A stretch of DNA of 34,858 nt from a virus. The stretch covers positions 1-34,858 of the IMG/VR virus record IMGVR_UViG_3300021959_000176. One strand, given 5' to 3'. How positions within the stretch are numbered: the first letter of the stretch is position 1; every line of letters starts with the position of its first letter. The notes beneath the pieces are model-generated. The model did no database searches, was not told the origin of the DNA, and was given only the letters and a program-made list of their open reading frames with translations. The position numbers and the translations under genes are program-made. Shown one piece after another: positions 16,126 through 23,030 of the stretch.

Positions 16126-17076
16126 ATGTCAGCATTTAAAACCAAACTAGCTATTTTTGGCTCCGGGTTTGTAGGTCACGCCTTAAACAACTTACAATCG
16201 AGTCATTACAATATTACATTATACAATAAAAAGGACCACAATTATAATCAACCAGATGTTTTATTGGGTATATTAAAGGATTCTGCTCCAGATGTAGTGA
16301 TAAATGCATGTGGTTTTACCGGCCGGCCAAATGTTGATGCATGTGAGTCTGACAAACAGAAATGCTGGGATCTAAATGTAAATTTACCTGTAAACATTGC
16401 CACATTATGCAAGACACTTGATATACCTTGCATACACGTTAGTAGCGGGTGTATCTACACAGGATATGATAAACAGTATACAGAACAAGACATACCTAAT
16501 TTTGGAGTATGTAACGACCAGAGCAGCTGGTATAGTAAAACAAAGCATGCAGCGGAAATCGCGATGAAATCTACAGATGCATACATACTGCGCATCCGCA
16601 TGCCATTCTGTGACTCAAATCATGAGAGAAACTTTTTGAATAAAGTGTTAAAATATGACAAGCTTGTAAATTTTCAAAATTCAATGACTAGAATTGAAGA
16701 TTTTGTAACTTTTACTGGTAAATTAGTTGATAAAATTAAAAACGAACTAAACACACTTCCATGGAATAGAAAAATCAAACCGGGAGTATACAACGTATGC
16801 AACCCAGGTTCAACATCAATACAGCGATGTGTTGAACTATTCACTGAAAACGGTATCATAAATGGGAAATGGGAATTTGTTGATATCGAAACTTTGAAAC
16901 TAACGGCTAATCGTTCCAACTGTGTGTTGAACTGTGATAAAATAGCTCAACTAGGTATGAGCTTACCTCCAGTTGATCAAAGTTTACAAGAAAGTATACA
17001 ATCATTATGTAAATCGTTGCTCTACAAAACCGGTTTGCAAAGCCCCATGGGAGGTTTAGAGTGTCAAATAAGGTAA
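16126..17076 (+). CDS. extended SDR nucleotide-sugar reductase/epimerase (RmlD-like)
   Basis: The 316-residue protein has the NAD(P) Rossmann motif GSGFVG near the N terminus, DVVINACGFTG, the catalytic serine region VSSGCIYTGY, and the YSKTK (YxxxK) motif. The ending is typical of RmlD/dTDP-4-dehydrorhamnose reductase and related epimerase-reductases. It should reduce or epimerise an NDP-sugar keto intermediate, giving a deoxysugar donor. It could feed the glycosyltransferases at 2233, 9918 or 25684. It lies in the gp32-clamp operon, so the sugar would be made together with the replisome. The substrate is not determinable here. Confidence 0.82.
   Translation: MSAFKTKLAIFGSGFVGHALNNLQSSHYNITLYNKKDHNYNQPDVLLGILKDSAPDVVINACGFTGRPNVDACESDKQKCWDLNVNLPVNIATLCKTLDIPCIHVSSGCIYTGYDKQYTEQDIPNFGVCNDQSSWYSKTKHAAEIAMKSTDAYILRIRMPFCDSNHERNFLNKVLKYDKLVNFQNSMTRIEDFVTFTGKLVDKIKNELNTLPWNRKIKPGVYNVCNPGSTSIQRCVELFTENGIINGKWEFVDIETLKLTANRSNCVLNCDKIAQLGMSLPPVDQSLQESIQSLCKSLLYKTGLQSPMGGLECQIR
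17049..17055 (+). promoter_or_regulatory. Shine-Dalgarno sequence deciding the GTG start at 17061
   Basis: GGGAGGT lies 5 nt before GTG 17061, inside the end of the previous gene. It is the strongest Shine-Dalgarno match I see before an internal cistron in this window, where most lack one. Confidence 0.7.
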
Positions 17077-17324
17077 AAGTACAACCCGGTCAACTATACG
17101 CAGTCTCTCAAGGTACTTACAAAGGATCTAATTTAGTTATTATTAAACATAATGAAACTACTGTAGAATTTTTAGATTTACCGGAAATGAAACCAATGTC
17201 AATACCTCTAACTGAAGTAGAACATGGTATTGACAATAAAATATTAGAGTTGCTAGATTCACTACCATGCGATATAATAGAGGTATGTACAAAACAATAT
17301 GAAAAAAACATTATTAATAGATAG
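17061..17324 (+). CDS. small unknown protein, possible KOW/SH3-like barrel, 87 aa
   Basis: The first 55 residues read as a small barrel: VQPGQLYAVSQGTYKG, then LVIIKH, TTVEFLDLP and MSIPLTEVEHGI, the spacing of KOW/SH3-like RNA- or protein-binding folds. A short helix and basic tail follow. The start is GTG, supported by a strong Shine-Dalgarno sequence 5 nt upstream, and it overlaps the SDR gene by 16 nt. It overlaps the FEN nuclease gene by 26 nt, so it is likely coupled to it. The function is unknown. Confidence 0.68.
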   Translation: MSNKVKVQPGQLYAVSQGTYKGSNLVIIKHNETTVEFLDLPEMKPMSIPLTEVEHGIDNKILELLDSLPCDIIEVCTKQYEKNIINR

Positions 17325-18204
17325 TAACAATTTAATTTATAGAATCTACTACATGAACAAGGCCCGCGGTACAGATGTCAATACGTTACTGGTGTATTTG
17401 AGATGTATAAAGTCATATGTAGACCTAGTCGGTGGGGTAGATGAACTTATAGCTGTTTGGGATAGTCGCCTATGCCGCGGCCAACCTAATTTTCGACGTG
17501 TATCTACTGCGGCAGACTACAAAGGTAACCGGGACCGTACCGGGCTAGAAGAAGCTCATGCATATGATGAACAAATTCAACGAGCAGTAGAGAGTTTAGG
17601 TGGTAATAACATGTTCCCTAGAAGAATGGAAGCAGATGATGTAATCGCTTGGATTACACACACGCAACAAGATAGAGAGATTACGATAGTCACGGTAGAT
17701 AAGGATATGTATCAATTAATTAATGAGCATGTCAGTGTATACACACCAATTAAAAAGATAATGGTAAATAATAGTAATTTTACTAAAATAACTGGCTGTG
17801 AACATCAGGAATTTTTACATATTAAAGCTCTAACCGGTGATAAATCTGATAATATACCAGGTGTACCTAGAGTTGGAGATAAAACCGCTAAAAAGATCTA
17901 CAAAAACGGTATAGAAGGTCAATTAACCGATGAAAACTTTGAAATATATAAAAAAAATCTCGAATTGATGGACCTCAAACATGGTTATACAGTACATGAC
18001 CATGAGATTGAGAGTTATCAAGAACAATTTCAAGAAGTAGGCAAGTTCACCCCAAACAAAAAGAAATTCAAGCAGATATGTCTACATAATGCTGTATATG
18101 ATATATCAAACAATGTAGATATGTACTTCTCATCATTTGAAAAACAGCAAGACAAGGTACCAAACGTTGTAAATTTGATATCTGAACTAAATATAGGTAG
18201 ATGA
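17299..18204 (+). CDS. rnh: T4 RNase H-like 5'-3' exonuclease (FEN family)
   Basis: The 301-residue protein (T4 RNase H is 305) has the FEN metal-binding aspartates in order: LLIDSNN (D8), EADD (111-114) and TVDKD (134-136). Then comes the helix-hairpin-helix segment GDKSDNIPGVPRVGDKTA (D181, D184). It removes RNA primers from lagging-strand fragments and works with the gp32-like protein and clamp of the same operon. The ATG has no Shine-Dalgarno sequence and overlaps the previous gene. Its stop overlaps the next ATG (ATGA). Confidence 0.92.
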   Translation: MKKTLLIDSNNLIYRIYYMNKARGTDVNTLLVYLRCIKSYVDLVGGVDELIAVWDSRLCRGQPNFRRVSTAADYKGNRDRTGLEEAHAYDEQIQRAVESLGGNNMFPRRMEADDVIAWITHTQQDREITIVTVDKDMYQLINEHVSVYTPIKKIMVNNSNFTKITGCEHQEFLHIKALTGDKSDNIPGVPRVGDKTAKKIYKNGIEGQLTDENFEIYKKNLELMDLKHGYTVHDHEIESYQEQFQEVGKFTPNKKKFKQICLHNAVYDISNNVDMYFSSFEKQQDKVPNVVNLISELNIGR

Positions 18205-18401
18205 GAGATCAATTTAAATACAATGACAAAGTTGAGCCTAGGATAATCAACTCCCCCTATGATGGTACACCTGTTAAACCAAAGTTAATAATTAAAACGT
18301 TGAATGGTGTACAAATAACAGAGGCTCACTGGCATTGTCCGACTACCGGAAGGTTCATCCGCAAAGGAACCGTTGAAATAAAAAAAATTGACAGAAACTA
18401 A
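18201..18401 (+). CDS. small unknown protein, 66 aa
   Basis: This short basic protein has a compact core ITEAHWHCPTTGRFIRKGTVEIKK that looks folded and conserved, but I know no family for it. It begins in an ATGA overlap with the FEN nuclease gene and closes the gp32 operon. Its 3' end carries the -35 box of the primase promoter. Confidence 0.6.
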   Translation: MRDQFKYNDKVEPRIINSPYDGTPVKPKLIIKTLNGVQITEAHWHCPTTGRFIRKGTVEIKKIDRN

Positions 18402-18416
18402 CAATTATAGTATAAT
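18388..18416 (+). promoter_or_regulatory. sigma70-like promoter of the primase gene
   Basis: Consensus TTGACA (18388-18393), a 17-bp spacer and consensus TATAAT (18411-18416), with ATG 18423 after 6 nt. It is the best match of the set and again predicts a leaderless mRNA. The -35 box lies inside the previous gene. Confidence 0.92.
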
Positions 18417-18422
18417 CAAGGC

Positions 18423-19475
18423 ATGACAATACTGCCGGATCAATATGTAATAGAAAAGTTTTGCCAATATGGTGGCTATCCAAAGTACAACAAACGAGCT
18501 AACGCATGGTCAGCCGGGTGCCCTGTATGTAGAGAGGGTAACAGTTGGGGTAAAAAACGGAGAATGTATTACAAGATCGAAAAAAACTATGTATTTTGTT
18601 TCAATTGCGGGTACAAGGGCAATGCGGTAGAGTTTATAAAGCACGTAACTGGTATGGAATTTGGTGAAATTATGACCGAATCATCAAATTACGACACTGA
18701 CAATGTTAAGCGAGCGTTAGTAGAGGTCAAGCCCACAAAAACATTTGAATCTCCTCCGCTACCAGATGATTCTATAAATTTATATGAAAAAACACAGGTT
18801 GACTGGTGGTTAAATGATAAAAATACACCATCTAAAGATAAAAATACAATAACTTTAGCATGTAAGCAGCTGCAAGAAAGAAAACTTGACCAGGCTATAA
18901 ATAGACCTAAAACATTGTGGTTGAGCTTGACTGACTATACACATAAAAACCGTATAACCATTCCATTTTACAACAGACGAGACAAGATAATATTCTATCA
19001 AACTCGTACATTACTCAAAGAACCTAACAAACCTAAGTACCTCAGTAAATCTGGTAGCGAAAAGAGTATATTCAATATAAATCAGATCAGACCGGGTATA
19101 GATACTTTATATCTATTTGAAGGACCTATAGACAGCTGCTTTGTAGCGAATGGTGTAGCAGTAGCAGGTATAACAAATGGTCCAGCTCAAGACTTAAACA
19201 ACTTACAACAACAACAATTGGAAGATTATAGACTATTTGGCAAGACATGGGTGCTAGATTCACAATGGTGTGATAAAACTAGTCTAGAAAAGTCAAAGCT
19301 ACTAGTCGATCAGGGAGAATGTGTTTTCATCTGGCCAGAAAACATAGGGAAACAATATAAAGACCTAAATGAGTTATGTGTAGCTATCAACAAGCCAGGT
19401 ATAGGTTACAAATTTGTAGACAAACACACACACTGTGGGTTGAAAGCTAAATTGTTACTGAATCAAATAGGTTAA
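18423..19475 (+). CDS. 61: DnaG-type primase (gp61-like)
   Basis: The 350-residue protein (T4 gp61 is 342) has an N-terminal zinc-binding domain with CPVC (33-36) and CFNC (59-62). A Toprim core follows with YLFEGPIDS (E233), GITNG and a later acidic cluster WVLDSQWCD; PENIGKQYKDLNE matches the gp61 ending. It makes RNA primers together with the gp41-like helicase. It has its own strong promoter. Its stop overlaps by 4 nt (TTAA) the stop of a - strand late gene, so transcripts from the two strands can run into each other. Confidence 0.88.
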   Translation: MTILPDQYVIEKFCQYGGYPKYNKRANAWSAGCPVCREGNSWGKKRRMYYKIEKNYVFCFNCGYKGNAVEFIKHVTGMEFGEIMTESSNYDTDNVKRALVEVKPTKTFESPPLPDDSINLYEKTQVDWWLNDKNTPSKDKNTITLACKQLQERKLDQAINRPKTLWLSLTDYTHKNRITIPFYNRRDKIIFYQTRTLLKEPNKPKYLSKSGSEKSIFNINQIRPGIDTLYLFEGPIDSCFVANGVAVAGITNGPAQDLNNLQQQQLEDYRLFGKTWVLDSQWCDKTSLEKSKLLVDQGECVFIWPENIGKQYKDLNELCVAINKPGIGYKFVDKHTHCGLKAKLLLNQIG

Positions 19476-19909
19476 TCGTTAGAAATCAAGTAACTTTTGA
19501 GACTCTCGCTCAAACTTCTTAAATCTTGCGCAATTCTACCAATTTTTTTAGTTTCACTACGAGAAATATCATCAAAAATAGTATCGCAAGGTGCACTGTT
19601 TATTTGTGAGTTTAAAGAATTTTCATCTAAACCATTGAGATAGTCAATAAACCCTTCAATCTCAACCACCCATCCATTGATCTTACCGGCGAACTCTGCA
19701 TTTTGTTGCTTTTTTAACTCATCAGCCGGATTACCACCAGGTTCAATCCCTGTGGGTGCAATATCTGGACCAGGCTCTACATCTAACATTGCTGGGTCAG
19801 TACCAGCCTCTAACTCCCCTCCAGCTGCTTCAGCATCTGAGATAGGACCAGTCATTTCATCATCTTGTTCTTGTAAAACTTTAAAAAATCGCTCGGTAAA
19901 TGTCTTCAT
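19472..19909 (-). CDS. acidic late protein with possible capsid-targeting leader, 145 aa
   Basis: I recognise no family. The N terminus MKTFTERFFKVLQE is short and amphipathic and resembles the capsid-targeting leaders of T4 internal head proteins (which begin MKTYQEF). It ends LQE at residue 14, fitting the T4 prohead protease rule (L/I)xE. Next comes an acidic Pro/Gly-rich stretch (about 15-65) and a helical C-terminal domain. It stands alone on the - strand with a perfect TATAAATA late promoter. A head-internal or prohead-core role is inferred from these features only. Confidence 0.78.
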   Translation of the reverse strand: MKTFTERFFKVLQEQDDEMTGPISDAEAAGGELEAGTDPAMLDVEPGPDIAPTGIEPGGNPADELKKQQNAEFAGKINGWVVEIEGFIDYLNGLDENSLNSQINSAPCDTIFDDISRSETKKIGRIAQDLRSLSESLKSYLISND

Positions 19910-19918
19910 AGTGATAAT

Positions 19919-19926
19919 TATTTATA
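19919..19926 (-). promoter_or_regulatory. late promoter (TATAAATA) for the 19472-19909 gene
   Basis: A perfect T4-late-type octamer on the - strand, ending 9 nt before the ATG; the predicted leader is about 4 nt. It lies back-to-back with the + strand late core at 19933-19940. Confidence 0.75.
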
Positions 19927-19932
19927 CCTAGA

Positions 19933-19940
19933 CATAAATA
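19933..19940 (+). promoter_or_regulatory. late promoter core (CATAAATA) for the 19948 gene
   Basis: The core ends 7 nt before ATG 19948, predicting a leader of about 2 nt. It is only 6 bp from the opposing late promoter, so both cannot be fully occupied at once. Confidence 0.65.
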
Positions 19941-19947
19941 TATTAAG

Positions 19948-20343
19948 ATGGAACCTTCAGAAAAAAGCGAAACAACAAAAGAAAACTTAGTTTTTGAGGA
20001 CTTAGTACAATATGCGAATGATTATACGTACGGAGCAACCAGCTCTGGTCGTAACCCCGGTTCAAACAAACTAACGGTGATGGACTTATTGAGGATCAAC
20101 ACAGATGATGATGGTAACGCCCCTAACGTACTACCCCATCAAATGAGTACATTTGTAGATAATCTAGGAGATGTATACATCAAAATAATTGAAGTTCAAC
20201 AAATGGTTGCTCAAGCGTACAAGTCTAATTTAACTAAAAATTCTAAACAAATAAAACAGGGTCTAGTTGAAATTAATAAAAATTTACAGCAACAAAAAAA
20301 GCTTATCAAAAAATGTGGTAAATTGGTAGATAAGTTGACTTGA
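19948..20343 (+). CDS. unknown late protein, 131 aa
   Basis: No family recognised. The N-terminal half has a hydrophilic start and a segment VMDLLRINTDDDGNAPN. The C-terminal half is predicted helical and rich in Lys and Gln, ending KKLIKKCGKLVDKL, likely a coiled coil. It has its own late-type promoter and lies in the virion half, so a structural or assembly role is likely but unproven. Confidence 0.7.
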   Translation: MEPSEKSETTKENLVFEDLVQYANDYTYGATSSGRNPGSNKLTVMDLLRINTDDDGNAPNVLPHQMSTFVDNLGDVYIKIIEVQQMVAQAYKSNLTKNSKQIKQGLVEINKNLQQQKKLIKKCGKLVDKLT

Positions 20344-20354
20344 TATATATTTTC

Positions 20355-20362
20355 AATAAATA
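20355..20362 (+). promoter_or_regulatory. late promoter core (AATAAATA) for the 20368 operon
   Basis: The TAAATA core ends exactly 5 nt before the GTG at 20368, so the predicted start of transcription is the start codon. Confidence 0.7.
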
Positions 20363-20367
20363 TTGAT

Positions 20368-20826
20368 GTGTTTGAAATTGTAAAATCATTAACTATACTT
20401 GTATTTGTATCTGGTTCTGTAGCCGGTATCAGTTACACATTTTTAAATGCCTCGTTCCCTGGTATTTTTTTACTAGCTACGGTTGTACAGTTAGTACTGA
20501 GCTGGTTCCTTAAGACATATATAACACATACACAAAAAAGAGCATATATCGACCGACAATCTCAAATGTTATCTCAAATAGAGCAAGAAGCTACAGAAGC
20601 GCCTTGCGCGTACTGTGGATATACAAACTTAATACCAATCTCTCCGGAAGAATCAAATGATTTTGAATGTACAGAATGTGGTGAACATAATAGTGTATAT
20701 GTGAACATAACAGTCGCGCAGAAGACAATACCAATTGATTCACAACCATATGAAGTGACAAACTTTAATGAAAATTTACAATCTGCAAAAGAAAAATTAA
20801 ATGGACGCGCCAAAAAGTCAAGTTAG
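20368..20826 (+). CDS. membrane-anchored zinc-ribbon protein
   Basis: The 152-residue protein starts with two hydrophobic helices (about residues 6-27 and 30-48), so it should sit in the host inner membrane as a hairpin. A charged helix follows, then a zinc ribbon with CAYC (C80, C83) and CTEC (C101, C104), then a polar tail. The GTG start is set by the late promoter geometry. A membrane hairpin plus cytoplasmic zinc ribbon is not a usual T4 structural part; roles in prohead docking, lysis timing or membrane remodelling are guesses. It overlaps the next gene by 26 nt. Confidence 0.72.
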   Translation: MFEIVKSLTILVFVSGSVAGISYTFLNASFPGIFLLATVVQLVLSWFLKTYITHTQKRAYIDRQSQMLSQIEQEATEAPCAYCGYTNLIPISPEESNDFECTECGEHNSVYVNITVAQKTIPIDSQPYEVTNFNENLQSAKEKLNGRAKKSS

Positions 20827-21223
20827 CAAACAGACGAACGAGATCCCTCCTAGTAAATTCAATCCTAGTAGGGACCAAGAACAAATTATAGACATGCAGA
20901 ACATTGGGCGTAATAACAATAAATTCTGGGAACAACAAAGTGTATCTCTACATAAATGCTACAAACAAGGACAAGCATTCGCTAACAACAGTACAAAAAA
21001 GACCGCTATAGACCTGTTACAGGACATGTTTATATTACTAAAGCAGCAGTACAAAGACAATAGTGAACATCAACAACATTTTGAGACTATATTTACACAA
21101 ATAAACTCCAATCTGCAGTTGATTGATGACATGGGTAATAGTGTTGACAAAAACTGTATTCTATCTATAATACAAGGTTATACCCTAGGGTGTTTACAAC
21201 GATATGAAAAAGACTCCAATTGA
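20801..21223 (+). CDS. unknown helical protein, 140 aa
   Basis: No recognised family. The protein is hydrophilic and rich in Gln/Asn/Lys, with mainly helical segments such as AIDLLQDMFILLKQQYKDN and two internal cysteines near the C terminus. It overlaps the membrane zinc-ribbon gene at its start and the next gene at its end, so it belongs to the same late transcript. Nothing in the sequence fixes a function. Confidence 0.62.
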   Translation: MDAPKSQVSKQTNEIPPSKFNPSRDQEQIIDMQNIGRNNNKFWEQQSVSLHKCYKQGQAFANNSTKKTAIDLLQDMFILLKQQYKDNSEHQQHFETIFTQINSNLQLIDDMGNSVDKNCILSIIQGYTLGCLQRYEKDSN

Positions 21224-21470
21224 TCAATTAGAATATACAAACAAACGTGGTGAGCATATTAAAATGTCACAAGATGAAATAGCCAGATGGTGTTGCTTGA
21301 TTGAAGCGGTGGATATAATAGACAAGAAGGGCAAACAAATGAATGTAGACATGGTTAAAAATAATTGGGTCAAGCCTATCGCAATACAGAAATATATTGA
21401 TGAGAGATATGATACTATGAATGAAGAGATTGACCATGAAAAGCAAAATCTTCCAATAAACATCACTTAA
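21204..21470 (+). CDS. unknown small protein, 88 aa
   Basis: No recognised family. It has a charged, helical sequence with EIARWCCLIEAVDIIDKKGK in the centre and a VKNNWVKPIAIQKYIDERYD segment that looks like a small helical bundle. It overlaps the previous gene by 20 nt and is followed after 3 nt by the next gene; no Shine-Dalgarno sequence is seen. Confidence 0.6.
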   Translation: MKKTPIDQLEYTNKRGEHIKMSQDEIARWCCLIEAVDIIDKKGKQMNVDMVKNNWVKPIAIQKYIDERYDTMNEEIDHEKQNLPINIT

Positions 21471-21473
21471 GCT

Positions 21474-21875
21474 ATGTTATACATTGTAGGTACTGAGATT
21501 TCTACTAAAAATACCTTTGACCCTAGGTTTCCTAACAAAAAAACTAAACCAGCCACATGGTTACCAGCCGATTTGAACTGGACACTGGGTAGAATATCAC
21601 AAACCCCAGGGGCAAATACTATTGACTATATGTTTTACTGCTCTGACAACCCTCAGCGAACACATACAACAACATTTGAAAGTTGTGAAGTTGCAGACAT
21701 AGCCATTTCTACAGCTAGAGGAGAGCAAATTGTCGATACTGACGATAGAGACCGGAAAGAAGTTAATACACAAGAGAAGTTCAGTCAGGTGTCAGATCAA
21801 TTGAATAGAAGACAATCTCCAAATTCTAGACGTGGTGGCCGACCCGGTAATTTAGGTCGCCGGCTTGGTCGTTAG
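21474..21875 (+). CDS. unknown late protein with Arg/Gly-rich tail, 133 aa
   Basis: The first 80 residues look folded and beta-rich (MLYIVGTEIS, WTLGRISQTPGANTIDYMFYCS). The C-terminal 50 residues are polar and end in an Arg/Gly cluster (RRGGRPGNLGRRLGR) typical of nucleic-acid or acidic-partner contacts. I know no family. It is the last gene of the + strand late operon, and its stop overlaps by 4 nt the stop of the - strand gp14-like gene. Confidence 0.65.
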   Translation: MLYIVGTEISTKNTFDPRFPNKKTKPATWLPADLNWTLGRISQTPGANTIDYMFYCSDNPQRTHTTTFESCEVADIAISTARGEQIVDTDDRDRKEVNTQEKFSQVSDQLNRRQSPNSRRGGRPGNLGRRLGR

Positions 21876-22660
21876 TAATAATCACCGTAAACTGCATCAC
21901 CACCACCATAGTCACCGTAGTCAAAAATCTCTTTTGGTCTTATCGTTGACCAGGTTTCATCCGATTGTAAGTAAGGATCATATATAGAATCCTCATCTAC
22001 TTGTGTACTACCACCTTCAGGGGTTACATTCTGCTCGAAGCTAAAATCAAAACGTTTGGCTTTGAGTAACCATATGTAATGACCCATTAACGGGTTAATT
22101 TTTTGTATATCTTGGTCCAATCGCTCTGTTATTTCATATACACTCCCCGTTCTAGGGAACACACGATCATTACCATATTCAGATAAGCGAAATATATCAC
22201 CGGCTTTAGGTTCAATCTTACCTTGTTTAGCATCACCTTGACCCCCTAGTTTATTATAGAAATCTTGTATATGTATGTAAGCAGTAACTTCATCATCACT
22301 ATTGATACCGAACTGACTCAATGTCAATGCATTTTCATTCAACTCTATATACATTATCATTCTAATCTCATTACTAAATGTTTGAGATGAATCTTCACCG
22401 TATAACGGATCATATGTTGCTAAATCTTCATTAGAACTCTGGTACAATATTTCAGTACCAAACTGACAAATCTGCTCTTGAAACCATCTACTATAATTGC
22501 CACGTTCATTATTATTTTTTGATTTGTCTGTAAACCGAGGACAACCATTATTGAATTTGAAAACGTTATCTAATGGTACTACACCATCCGTCAGTTCATG
22601 ACACTCTGGTTTCTTGGTCACAAATGACCCATTACAAAACTCCTCCGGGTAATTATTCAT
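21872..22660 (-). CDS. 14: gp14-like neck protein
   Basis: The 262-residue protein (T4 gp14 is 256) shows the order of features I associate with T4-like gp14. These are QICQFGTEILYQ, the DPLYGED turn, a medium acidic strand pair IRMIMYIELNE, LSQFGINSDDEV, PKAGDIFRLSEYG, VYEITERL and GHYIWLLKAKRFDFS. The tail (about 235-262) is Gly/Tyr/Asp-rich. The neck protein joins the filled head to the tail. Its ATG overlaps the stop of the upstream gene by 4 nt, and it is the third gene of the terminase transcript. The assignment is by pattern, without an alignment score. Confidence 0.7.
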   Translation of the reverse strand: MNNYPEEFCNGSFVTKKPECHELTDGVVPLDNVFKFNNGCPRFTDKSKNNNERGNYSRWFQEQICQFGTEILYQSSNEDLATYDPLYGEDSSQTFSNEIRMIMYIELNENALTLSQFGINSDDEVTAYIHIQDFYNKLGGQGDAKQGKIEPKAGDIFRLSEYGNDRVFPRTGSVYEITERLDQDIQKINPLMGHYIWLLKAKRFDFSFEQNVTPEGGSTQVDEDSIYDPYLQSDETWSTIRPKEIFDYGDYGGGDAVYGDYY

Positions 22661-23013
22661 TTCTCTAATACGAAATTGTTTGCTATATCATCCCACCTAA
22701 CAACAATACCTGTGGTGCCCAGTTGTCGCGGCTCTGTTTTAGATAAATTTTCAATGTTATATTCATCTCTTATATAACCCAAATCGTTATCCGAAACAAC
22801 GACCGGAGTAGAACTACCATGCGGAATGTTTCTGAGACGCTCAATTTTAGGATTCAAAGTAGGGTCTACCCTATCACGATCCGGTACTAAATTCTGACTT
22901 CCTTGTCTCCACGGTGTGGCTCCCATCCTAGCAGATTGCTGTCGGGTGGTAGTTTTACCTGCCACTTGTTTAGCCGTATTGAAATAGCCTTCAAATAATT
23001 TATCAAACTTCAC
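22657..23013 (-). CDS. unknown packaging/neck-cluster protein, GTG start
   Basis: This roughly 118-residue protein lies between the terminase and gp14. A longer frame could begin at an ATG at 23034, but a perfect late promoter TATAAATA lies inside that extension and ends exactly 5 nt before the GTG at 23013. I therefore take the GTG, giving MKFDKLFEGYF as N terminus. The rest is polar, with a WRQGSQNLVPDRDRVDP segment and a C-terminal beta-like GIVVRWDDIANNFVLE. Position suggests a head-closure or neck role; I cannot match it to gp13 or gp16. Confidence 0.68.
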   Translation of the reverse strand: MKFDKLFEGYFNTAKQVAGKTTTRQQSARMGATPWRQGSQNLVPDRDRVDPTLNPKIERLRNIPHGSSTPVVVSDNDLGYIRDEYNIENLSKTEPRQLGTTGIVVRWDDIANNFVLEK

Positions 23014-23018
23014 AACAT

Positions 23019-23026
23019 TATTTATA
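23019..23026 (-). promoter_or_regulatory. late promoter (TATAAATA) for the 22657-23013 gene
   Basis: A perfect octamer on the - strand, ending exactly 5 nt before the GTG at 23013; the transcript would be leaderless. It sits in the 17-nt gap after the terminase stop, so the downstream genes can be made independently of the terminase. Confidence 0.8.
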
Positions 23027-23030
23027 CATA

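Noticed and set aside
19677-19931. 84-residue + strand frame opposite the 19472-19909 gene
   Set aside because: It is the complement of an acidic Pro/Gly-rich coding region that has its own perfect late promoter; nothing supports the + strand frame.
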